Positions 1 to 5,603 of a stretch of 5,692 nt of DNA are shown here, piece after piece; the first letter of the stretch is position 1, and each line of letters starts with the position of its first letter. Location: the NCBI GenBank assembly GCA_001771735.1, contig MEUM01000053.1, positions 1-5,692 of the forward strand, in the 5' to 3' direction. Source of the stretch: Caldifarciminota bacterium RBG_13_43_14. Its GTDB lineage: Bacteria > Hydrothermota > Tepidihabitantia > SM23-42. The position numbers were made by a program, and so were the translations under genes. The notes under the pieces are model-generated. The model saw nothing but the letters and a program-made list of their open reading frames with translations, was not told the origin of the DNA and made no database searches.

Positions 1-1
1 G

Positions 2-1651
2 GAACAGAAGGAGATCAATCTTTATACTTTAAGGCTTAAAGAACAGCTTTTAGAATTATATGTCGAAGCGGAAAAAGGTTTGAAGGAAATAATCCAACAG
101 GATGTAGAGAAGAATGCTGATATTGAGGTGATCATTCAGAAGACGGCAAATCTTTTTTCGCGGCTTGACCGTTTATTCCTGGGGAATATATACCATTTAA
201 AAGAATACGATGCACGGTATAGCGAGATCACTCAATTTTTACAGCAATCCGATGAACTCTATCATTTTGCCGAGAAGAAGGCTGCCAGCAAACGTAAAAA
301 GATCGAGGAGTTTTTCTGTGATTTTATGTTCTTCAACCGATATGGATCGCTTTCGGTTGAGGAGGATAAATTTTTTTCACGCAGCCTGGTTCAAGAATTC
401 GAAAATATGCACCGGCAAAAAAATCCCAGCACGACCATGCTCAAGTGTTTTGAAAAACGGAGTTTGCTTTCGGTTGAAATCGATTTCGGTCTGATCCGCA
501 ATACCTATGAGCATTTTATGCGGGATATTGTTTTACCTCAGTATCTTGGTCAGTGTTTGCTGGAAATGGTTACATGCGTCCCACCAGCTCCGAATCAGCC
601 GAAAAGGGTGGTCGCCGATCTGGCGAACCTGACCGCGCTATGCACCCAGGGGAACCGGATCCTGAGTATACCAAAAGAAGATTCGGTTTTGCAAAAAGAG
701 ATCAGTGATTATATTGAATCTTACCGTAAGTGCGTATCGATACTTGTTTATGATATCAGAGGATCTTCGTATATGGGTATCAAGCTTCAAAATGCGGCAA
801 AAGAGCAGCGTATTAAATACAAGTTTACTAAAGAAATGGCCGATATTGTTAAACGCTACGGGGGATTCTTGCTCAAGGATACAGGCGACGGAGGTCTGGT
901 ATGGTTTGCGGAGAATTCGGCTTCACTATATAACCATCTCTATACCGAGTCGGTGACCGGACGGGGCACCAAACTGCGCTATTCAATTTTCTCAGGTGCG
1001 GAGTTCGATCTGATCCCGGCCGGTGATGCCGGCAAACGGGCGATATTATGTGCGCGAGATATGGTGTTACGTGCTGAAGAATTTATCCGGGCAAATTTCG
1101 TGCATTACCGTGAATGGTTTGCCGAGGTTGCCGAGCGCACCCTGGAGCTTGATGGTATAACTTACGCGTTATTGCCACCGGAATTTAAGAGTTTGTTCCG
1201 CATCGGTATTGGAATATCTTCAGGGAAACCCGGGCAGGATGTTGTTTTTGCCGCGAATTCATACGGCGACCCCGATCTGGTCGGACCAATAATTGCGGAT
1301 GCGAACTTGTATTCGTTCGAGCGTCAACCAGGCCGTTCAGTTATTATCTGTGATTCTTCCTCATTAATGAACGTTGTTTTAAATTCTGAGTTTTTCGAGT
1401 ATATGATCGATGAAACGGACTTCGAGAAATATTTGAAAGCAATGGCTGAAATTCGGAAAGGCAATCATGGTTATAAAATCGCCGATCATAAAATTTCAAT
1501 AATTCCGCGTGGAATCCACTATCAGGAAGAACTGAATAAAAACAAAGCGATCGCGATGTCTGACCTTCCCGAGATCATGTTACATGACGGCCGTATGTTC
1601 AGCCCCCAGCAGAAGAAGATAAAAATGGTTTATGAGGTGGTCAATCTATAA
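2..1651 (+). CDS. Class III nucleotidyl cyclase-like signalling protein, 5' end outside window
   Basis: Residues are numbered from the TTG codon at 80. That TTG is probably not the start: the frame stays open for 26 more codons to the window edge, and these read as a Glu/Lys/Leu-rich helix continuous with what follows. Residues 1-215 are mostly helical, with no domain I recognise. Residues about 218-430 resemble a class III adenylate/guanylate cyclase catalytic domain. YDIRGSS has the first metal-ligand position (D225), KDTGDGGLVWF has the Lys and second metal Asp (K266, D270), FRIGIGISSG (373-382) matches the next core strand, and PGRSVIICDSS (417-427) the last strands. The usual Asn and Arg of the VNxAARL helix are not evident (IIADANL, 404-410), and about 100 residues separate D270 from FRIGIG, more than usual. 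It may therefore be a divergent enzyme or a non-catalytic sensor. No membrane segment is visible. The stop codon overlaps the next gene's start, so the two are co-translated. Cyclase-fold homology is fairly sure; activity and substrate are unknown. Confidence 0.75.
   Translation, partial: EQKEINLYTLRLKEQLLELYVEAEKGLKEIIQQDVEKNADIEVIIQKTANLFSRLDRLFLGNIYHLKEYDARYSEITQFLQQSDELYHFAEKKAASKRKKIEEFFCDFMFFNRYGSLSVEEDKFFSRSLVQEFENMHRQKNPSTTMLKCFEKRSLLSVEIDFGLIRNTYEHFMRDIVLPQYLGQCLLEMVTCVPPAPNQPKRVVADLANLTALCTQGNRILSIPKEDSVLQKEISDYIESYRKCVSILVYDIRGSSYMGIKLQNAAKEQRIKYKFTKEMADIVKRYGGFLLKDTGDGGLVWFAENSASLYNHLYTESVTGRGTKLRYSIFSGAEFDLIPAGDAGKRAILCARDMVLRAEEFIRANFVHYREWFAEVAERTLELDGITYALLPPEFKSLFRIGIGISSGKPGQDVVFAANSYGDPDLVGPIIADANLYSFERQPGRSVIICDSSSLMNVVLNSEFFEYMIDETDFEKYLKAMAEIRKGNHGYKIADHKISIIPRGIHYQEELNKNKAIAMSDLPEIMLHDGRMFSPQQKKIKMVYEVVNL
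1634..1640 (+). promoter_or_regulatory. Shine-Dalgarno-like site for the GGDEF gene
   Basis: GAGGTGG lies inside the last codons of the cyclase-like gene, with 13 bases between GAGG and the ATG at 1651. The spacing is longer than ideal. The overlapping stop and start (TAATG) suggests that ribosomes finishing the upstream gene supply much of the initiation. The site supports the ATG at 1651 over the next in-frame ATG at 1693, which would remove the first strand of the receiver-like domain. Confidence 0.45.
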
Positions 1652-3042
1652 TGCATGCTTTAATCTATGACAATGACCGTTTAAGGATCGCAATGCTTGC
1701 CCGGAGCATTAAAGAGATGGGTCTCGACGGCACAGCGACCATGACCATCGATGACATCAAGCGCCGCATGAAAAAAAGAAATTTCGACCTTCTGGTCCTT
1801 GACTCCAGTGCCCTCGGTATTCTAGAGCGATTGAGAGAAATGGACGGATATGTGCCGATAATAATTATCGCCGAGCCGGATGCCAAGATCAATTTTGAAG
1901 AGTTGATCTACCATGGTATCTCCGGTTTTGTCATCCGACCATATCGCATCGATTTTTTTAAAAGGATCATTGACCGGGCATTGTTACAGCGACAGATGAT
2001 CTTAATGAGCACAAAGACAATGGTTTCATTAAAACTGAAGATCCAGGAGCTTGAAGTATTGAATGAGATTGTTCAGGCAATAAATTCCTCGCTTAAACCC
2101 AAAGAGATATTGCAGATCATCATGGAAAAGGCCGCGGACCTGATCAAAGCCGAAGGCTGGTCAGTACTGCTACTCGATCGGGAAAGGAACGAACTGGTTT
2201 TCGAGGCGGCGGCCGGTGAGGCCGGGAGAAAACTTATCGGCATTAGGTTGAAGGTCGGGCAGGGAGTCGCTGGCTGGGTAGCCAGGTATGGTCAGTCGTT
2301 GATCGTTCCCGACGTCACTACTGACCCAAGGTTCTATTCCGGAGTTGATCGGCAAACCAAATTTATCACCAAGTCAATTCTGTGTGTTCCAATGCGCAGT
2401 CGGGAAAAGATAACCGGCGTGGTTGAAGTCGTGAACAAGATCGGCGGCGAACCATTCACGGAAAATGATCTTGAGATATTTGAAAGTCTGGTTGCCCATG
2501 TTACGATCGCGCTTGAGAACGCGGCAATATACCGGCGCATGGAAGACGCGAGTTTGATCGATGATCTGACCCAGCTGTATAATATCCGCTATGGAAACAT
2601 ATTCCTGGACCGTATTTTCAGCCAGCGTCAGGACTTGCAAAGTCCGGTATCATTGATCTTTCTTGATATTGACTATTTCAAGCTGGTTGATGATAACTAC
2701 GGGCATCTGGTTGGCAGCGAGACCTTACGCCTGGTCGGTGAGAGGATAAAAAAGGTCGTTCGCAGCGGTGACATAGTTATTCGATATGGAGGCGATGAGT
2801 ACATCGTGATCCTTCCCAATACCGACAAGAAAACAGCTGCGATCGTTGCCGAAAGGATAAGAAGGGAAGTAAATCATGAATCGTTCCTTGCCTTTGGCCG
2901 TAAAAAATTCAATATAACCGTTACGCTTGGTGTTGCTACAGCTCCACCCGACGCTAATACGCGGGATGAGCTTATCGGCCGGGCGGACAAAGCCATGTAC
3001 GAAGGCAAGATCGCCGGTCGGGACAAAATTGTGCTTGCCTGA
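1651..3042 (+). CDS. Diguanylate cyclase with receiver-like and GAF domains (REC-GAF-GGDEF)
   Basis: A 463-residue soluble protein predicted to make c-di-GMP from two GTP. Residues 1-112 are receiver-like: D7/D9 near the acidic pocket and D51 at the phospho-acceptor position. The switch Thr is Ala (A74), the conserved Lys is Arg (R96 in FVIRPY), and the MP turn after D51 is absent, so phosphorylation is doubtful. A helical linker (about 112-147) leads to a GAF domain (about 135-293) with GQGVAGWV (203-210) and an N262-K263, F269, D273 pattern like the NKFDE motif. The GGDEF domain (about 302-463) opens with DDLTQLYN, has the metal/GTP segment LDIDYFK (338-344) and the active-site loop GGDEY (380-384). 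RSGD (371-374), exactly five residues before GGDEY, is an intact inhibitory I-site, implying product feedback. It starts on the last base of the upstream stop codon, so it is in the same operon as the cyclase-like gene. Confidence 0.93.
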   Translation: MHALIYDNDRLRIAMLARSIKEMGLDGTATMTIDDIKRRMKKRNFDLLVLDSSALGILERLREMDGYVPIIIIAEPDAKINFEELIYHGISGFVIRPYRIDFFKRIIDRALLQRQMILMSTKTMVSLKLKIQELEVLNEIVQAINSSLKPKEILQIIMEKAADLIKAEGWSVLLLDRERNELVFEAAAGEAGRKLIGIRLKVGQGVAGWVARYGQSLIVPDVTTDPRFYSGVDRQTKFITKSILCVPMRSREKITGVVEVVNKIGGEPFTENDLEIFESLVAHVTIALENAAIYRRMEDASLIDDLTQLYNIRYGNIFLDRIFSQRQDLQSPVSLIFLDIDYFKLVDDNYGHLVGSETLRLVGERIKKVVRSGDIVIRYGGDEYIVILPNTDKKTAAIVAERIRREVNHESFLAFGRKKFNITVTLGVATAPPDANTRDELIGRADKAMYEGKIAGRDKIVLA

Positions 3043-3044
3043 TC

Positions 3045-3135
3045 CCTGTTTCCTGTCAATTCCCGATAAATGCATACGGCGGCATTATACGGGATGCGCA
3101 ATTCGGCATTTATTCTTTCTGTGGCCTGTTTCCTG
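3045..3135. repeat. 11-bp direct repeat CCTGTTTCCTG, two copies
   Basis: Exact copies of CCTGTTTCCTG occur at 3045-3055 and 3125-3135, with a partial third (CCTGTTGCCT) at 3139-3148. They bracket the spacer between the GGDEF gene and the tRNA. After each cluster comes AATTC followed by a C/G-rich run. They look like members of the degenerate intergenic word repeats found elsewhere in this window. No function is visible. Confidence 0.6.
3061..3113. other. Potential hairpin with two alternative pairings downstream of the GGDEF gene
   Basis: TCCCGATAAATGC (3061-3073) can pair with GCATTATACGGGA (3082-3094) around an 8-base loop, with a three-base internal mismatch. Alternatively ATAAATGC (3066-3073) pairs perfectly with GCATTTAT (3106-3113), followed by the pyrimidine run TCTTTCT. 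The second form could weakly terminate the + strand operon, but no uninterrupted T tract follows, so this is not called as a terminator. Confidence 0.35.
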
Positions 3136-3152
3136 AGGCCTGTTGCCTAAAT

Positions 3153-3226
3153 TCGGGGCGACCCGATTTGAACGGGCGACCCCCAGCACCCCAAGCTGGT
3201 GCGCTAGCCATCTGCGCCACGCCCCG
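3153..3226 (-). tRNA. tRNA-Pro, anticodon GGG
   Basis: The minus strand folds into a complete 74-nt cloverleaf. The acceptor stem is seven perfect pairs (CGGGGCG with CGCCCCG). The D stem is GCGC/GCGC with a nine-base loop. The anticodon stem CCAGC/GCTGG encloses TTGGGGT, giving anticodon GGG at 3190-3192. The variable loop is five bases, and the T arm has loop TTCAAAT closed by GCCCG/CGGGT (one G-T pair). The C1-G72 pair and discriminator A73 are proline identity features in bacteria. The 3' CCA is not encoded (TTTAGG follows A73), so it must be added by nucleotidyltransferase. The tRNA reads codons CCC and CCU. It is a single gene, opposite in direction to the signalling operon, with its own promoter immediately upstream. 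Confidence 0.97.
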
Positions 3227-3240
3227 TATCTAAACATTGA

Positions 3241-3268
3241 ATTATAGCATAAAGAAGATTGATGTCAA
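3241..3268 (-). promoter_or_regulatory. Consensus sigma-70 type promoter of tRNA-Pro
   Basis: On the minus strand TTGACA (3268-3263) is followed after 16 bases by TATAAT (3246-3241). Both hexamers match the housekeeping consensus perfectly. Transcription would begin near 3234, leaving a leader of only about eight bases before the mature 5' end at 3226. Position, direction and consensus strength all fit a stable-RNA promoter. Confidence 0.88.
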
Positions 3269-3271
3269 GCA

Positions 3272-3383
3272 AAAGACCGTACTCGGTAATCAGTAATCCG
3301 TAGACTGAAAAAAATATAATAAGAACTGAAAACTCAAAACTCTGAAAGACCGTAGTGCGTAATGCGTTGCGCGGAAAAAAATG
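3272..3383. repeat. Degenerate direct repeat block beginning AAAGACCGTA
   Basis: AAAGACCGTA occurs exactly at 3272-3281 and 3345-3354. Each copy is followed by words of the GTAAT(N)CGTAATCCG / GCGTAATGCG kind and then a run of A's preceded by GA or GGA. Between them lie shorter CTGAAA words (from 3305, 3325 and 3342). The two blocks look like diverged copies of one intergenic unit. No open frame or RNA fold I recognise is present. Confidence 0.5.
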
Positions 3384-3384
3384 C

Positions 3385-3502
3385 TAAATTCTAAGCACGA
3401 AACTCTAAACAATCTCGAAATTCTAAAAATTCAATATTTAAAAACTTGGAATTTTGTTATTGGAATTTATTTAGGATTTAGAAATTCGGATTTAGGATTT
3501 TA
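3385..3502. repeat. Large AT-rich imperfect inverted repeat between tRNA and transporter
   Basis: The left arm (about 3385-3444) is made of words such as AAATTCTAA, AACTCTAAAC and GAAATTCTAA. The right arm (about 3445-3502) carries their complements: GGAATTTT, GGAATTTA, TTTAGGATTTA and TTTAGGATTT. As RNA the arms could form an interrupted hairpin of roughly 55 bases per side. On the minus strand, downstream of the transporter stop, the structure is followed by seven T's (complement of 3375-3381), so it could serve as an unusual terminator. The stem is AT-rich, not GC-rich, so this role is uncertain. Confidence 0.6.
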
Positions 3503-3584
3503 AATATCCTGCATCATGAATCAAATGTCCAGAATCGATCCGTTAATCACATAATTACCAATTACAAATTACTTAATTGATTTT

Positions 3585-4835
3585 TTATAGTTTTGCTCTT
3601 ATTTCTTTGGGGATGGAGCGGTAGATCAATAAAGTGAATATGAAAATTAATAGAAGGAAAAAACCGATCAGCTGAATTATCAAAAGGGGATTGAATAGTT
3701 TGCTGATCAATCCAACGCTTACTGACGCAGATAAAAAAGTAATATTGACAAAGAACTCTTTTGTGGCAAATATCCTTCCGCGAATCGCTTTGGCAACATC
3801 TTCCTGCAATATCGTATCCTGAGAAATACCGATGAATGAAAAAAGCATTCCCGATATCAATGACATTGCATAGAGAAAAGCGGTTGATAAGAATATCGGT
3901 CCGGTAATGAAAAGTATGGTCAGTACCGCAATGCTGAAAAGTATAATTGACCCGCGTGAGAATTTTTTACCGAACAATCCCATCACGATGCCACCGAGCA
4001 GCATGCCCAGACCGATAATTCCGCCGAGAAGTCCGACCCCGGCTGTTCCCAGACCGAATGTCTGCTGGATCATAAAAACCAGTACGGTATGCGCGATCGC
4101 GGCAACAAAAGGCAGCATCATTACCGAAATCATGACAAATATAACCATTCGGTCGCGCCTGAGCAGTATCAGCAGTTCCTTTAAATCATTAATAAAAAGC
4201 TTCAATGCGTTTTTTAGTTCTTTGCGCAGAGATATATCGACTTTCTTTACCGGTTCGAATAAATAGCGGGCACCAATGCCGAGAACCAACAGACCGGCGA
4301 TCAAATGGGTAGTGGCGTCAATGTAAAAACCAAGCTGCCAGCCCACCCACTTTATGAACAGTCCGCCACCGACCATGCCGGCAAAAGTTGCGATCCGGGC
4401 TATGGTCGTTATTATGGCATTGGCTGGAACAAGTTGTTGATAATCAACCAGATCCGGGACCAGGCTGTTGCGCGCAGTATTATTAAAAACATCCAGCGAA
4501 AAGAAAAGCACGACTACTGTCCAGATCGGGATGCTGCTATTGGAAAACGCGACTACGGCGGGAGTTAAAAAGATCAATATCGATTGCATTAAATGACAGC
4601 GGAGAATGACCTGACGTTTATTGCTGTGATCAATGATCACGCCGACAAAAGGTGAAAGCAGAATAACCGGCAGGGTAAAGGTGATCGAGAATTCACTATA
4701 GGCAGTCATCTGCCCGGGTGACATGATACCAATCAAAGTTACAATGACCATATAGGTGAGCCGGTCGCCGAGCTGAGATACCGCATTGGAGAGACTGATA
4801 AAGAGTACGCCCCGCTTTTTCAGAAGATTGAACAT
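3585..4835 (-). CDS. MFS family efflux-type transporter (MFS_3 / DHA3-like), 12 TM
   Basis: A complete 416-residue inner-membrane protein with about twelve hydrophobic helices: roughly 11-37, 46-66, 77-97, 102-118, 139-163, 167-190, 230-254, 263-289, 295-313, 315-336, 356-380 and 382-405. The basic cytoplasmic stretch 191-228 separates the two six-helix halves. The loop after helix 2 has the major facilitator motif A pattern (G65, D69, K73-R74 in GVIIDHSNKR). ARNSLVPDLV (121-130) with LVPANA (135-140), and RGRIFATKEFF (352-362), resemble conserved segments of the MFS_3 group, which includes macrolide and siderophore exporters. It most likely exports a small molecule by proton antiport; the substrate cannot be told. 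The ATG at 4835 is the only start after an upstream in-frame TGA, and there is no convincing ribosome-binding site. The gene stands alone between two repeat-rich spacers. Confidence 0.92.
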   Translation of the reverse strand: MFNLLKKRGVLFISLSNAVSQLGDRLTYMVIVTLIGIMSPGQMTAYSEFSITFTLPVILLSPFVGVIIDHSNKRQVILRCHLMQSILIFLTPAVVAFSNSSIPIWTVVVLFFSLDVFNNTARNSLVPDLVDYQQLVPANAIITTIARIATFAGMVGGGLFIKWVGWQLGFYIDATTHLIAGLLVLGIGARYLFEPVKKVDISLRKELKNALKLFINDLKELLILLRRDRMVIFVMISVMMLPFVAAIAHTVLVFMIQQTFGLGTAGVGLLGGIIGLGMLLGGIVMGLFGKKFSRGSIILFSIAVLTILFITGPIFLSTAFLYAMSLISGMLFSFIGISQDTILQEDVAKAIRGRIFATKEFFVNITFLSASVSVGLISKLFNPLLIIQLIGFFLLLIFIFTLLIYRSIPKEIRAKL

Positions 4836-4840
4836 GGAGT

Positions 4841-4869
4841 AGTTTATTCCATTTTGGGGTGCATTTCAA
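4841..4869 (-). promoter_or_regulatory. Possible promoter of the transporter gene, implying a leaderless mRNA
   Basis: On the minus strand TTGAAA (4869-4864; five of six consensus) lies 17 bases from TAAACT (4846-4841; four of six). The -10 element ends five bases before the ATG, so transcription would start at or next to the start codon. The lack of a Shine-Dalgarno sequence fits this, but matches of this quality occur by chance in AT-rich DNA. Confidence 0.3.
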
Positions 4870-4953
4870 GATTTGTTAGATACATGATTCAGGATTCATG
4901 ATGCCGGATAGCGTCATTATGTCATTGGTTATTGAGTTATTGAAAGAACAAGC

Positions 4954-5073
4954 GTATCAGTATATCAGAAGATCAGCACGTAGTATATCAGCAGACCAGC
5001 ATATCAGGTTTTTATATCTGATCGGCTGATGTTCTGATACTCTGAATGCTGATGCCCCGATACTCTGATATAC
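4954..5073. repeat. TATCAG-word imperfect inverted repeat (about 55-base arms)
   Basis: The left arm (4954-5007) contains at least six ATCAG-type words (GTATCAG, TATATCAG, GATCAG, TATATCAG, CATATCAG and the variant ACCAG). The right arm (about 5016-5073) carries the complements: CTGATCGG, CTGATG, CTGATAC, CTGAATG, CTGATG and CTGATATAC. The centre is GGTTTTTAT. Word spacing is irregular (about 7-12 bases), so it is not a simple tandem array. A long interrupted stem-loop can form on either strand. It lies between the T9SS-type gene's stop and the transporter's start. Confidence 0.7.
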
Positions 5074-5177
5074 TTTATTTTTAAGCGGATTACTGATTAA
5101 ATGTCACTTAGGATATCCGTTGCATATGAAAGTGGAGACAGGATAAGTTCGCTGCTGCTATTTTGCCACATATATGA

Positions 5178-5603
5178 TTATTGCCAAGACTCTATAGCCC
5201 TATAGCCATTAACTTTCAGACGAGCAAAATATATGCCGCCAGGTAAAGATTTATCATTCTTATCTATGCCGTGCCAGATCAATTGGCTCGCATTGCTGTT
5301 TGATGGACATTCATGCCCGATTTTACCTGTAGCATTGCATATTTTCAACGCTGTTTTTTGTCCGGAATATGGACCATTATCAAATCTCCATTGAATTACC
5401 GTGGCTTTTGAAAACGGATTTGGCTGAATGGTTAATCTGGGCAGTTGTTTATCCGATTCTACAGCTTCCTCAACGGGGTTTGGTGAGTATTCATAAATGT
5501 AGATCTGATTATTACCGGAAATAATAATTTTATTTAAACCATTATCGTCAATGTCATTAATGACAATTGCGGATCCATTCTCACTGCCCGGCAGAGTATC
5601 CAA
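5178..5603 (-). CDS. C-terminal fragment of a secreted protein with FG-GAP-like segment and T9SS-type sorting domain
   Basis: Numbering is from the TTG at 5603, which is only the first start-like codon and has no ribosome-binding site. Residues about 1-40 look like half of an FG-GAP/VCBS propeller repeat: DIDDNGLNKIIIS has the Asp/Asn-rich calcium-loop style, followed by the strand QIYIYEY. Residues 56-135 match the type A C-terminal sorting domain of type IX secretion: PNPFSKATVIQW (61-72), LKICNATGKI (86-95), W110-HGID and LPGGIYFARL (120-129). Such domains take substrates across the outer membrane and are cleaved or anchored at the surface. The end (NGYRAIESWQ) lacks the usual final Lys/Leu-rich strand. 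Open coding continues upstream only to a TAA at 5669-5667, so the gene is either disrupted here or misread near the edge. Domain identity is fairly sure; integrity is not. Confidence 0.72.
   Translation of the reverse strand: MDTLPGSENGSAIVINDIDDNGLNKIIISGNNQIYIYEYSPNPVEEAVESDKQLPRLTIQPNPFSKATVIQWRFDNGPYSGQKTALKICNATGKIGHECPSNSNASQLIWHGIDKNDKSLPGGIYFARLKVNGYRAIESWQ

Larger units (their letters stand above)
3227..3584. other. 358-bp repeat-rich spacer, no gene seen
   Basis: Apart from the tRNA promoter, the AAAGACCGTA blocks and the AT-rich inverted repeat, the spacer ends near the transporter stop with GCATCATGAATC (3511-3522) and a run of AATTACC/AATTACA/AATTACTTAATT words (about 3552-3578). 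No coding frame with plausible composition was seen on either strand. Confidence 0.6.
4836..5177. other. 342-bp repeat-rich spacer, no gene seen
   Basis: Going away from the transporter start it holds the candidate promoter, tandem GATTCA words ending in GATTCATGATGC (4893-4904), and GTCATT/TTATTG words (4913-4943). Next come the TATCAG inverted repeat (4954-5073), a T-rich patch (TTTATTTTT, 5074-5082), and CGGATTACTGATT (5086-5098), the complement of a word near the tRNA. The last 75 bases before the neighbouring stop codon show nothing recognisable. Confidence 0.55.

Noticed and set aside
1665..1892. Minus-strand open frame inside the GGDEF gene
   Set aside because: It lies wholly within the receiver-like coding region in antisense, and its product has biased composition without any recognisable domain.
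2725..3075. Minus-strand 116-codon open frame over the GGDEF domain
   Set aside because: It is antisense to the conserved GGDEF motifs and is best explained as a shadow of that gene.
3123..3140. GGCCT/AGGCC stem as a terminator of the operon or the tRNA
   Set aside because: Only five pairs with an eight-base loop and no T tract on either strand.
3907..4568. Plus-strand open frames opposite the transporter
   Set aside because: They are antisense to transmembrane-coding sequence; their Pro/Ser/Ile-rich products are typical shadows.
4954..5073. CRISPR array
   Set aside because: The repeated words are only 5-8 bases, irregularly spaced and inverted halfway, with no constant repeat or spacer length and no cas gene.
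3272..5098. Insertion sequence or composite transposon around the transporter
   Set aside because: No transposase or target-site duplication is visible, and the mirrored repeats are short and lie inside broader word-repeat spacers; kept only as a cassette hypothesis.
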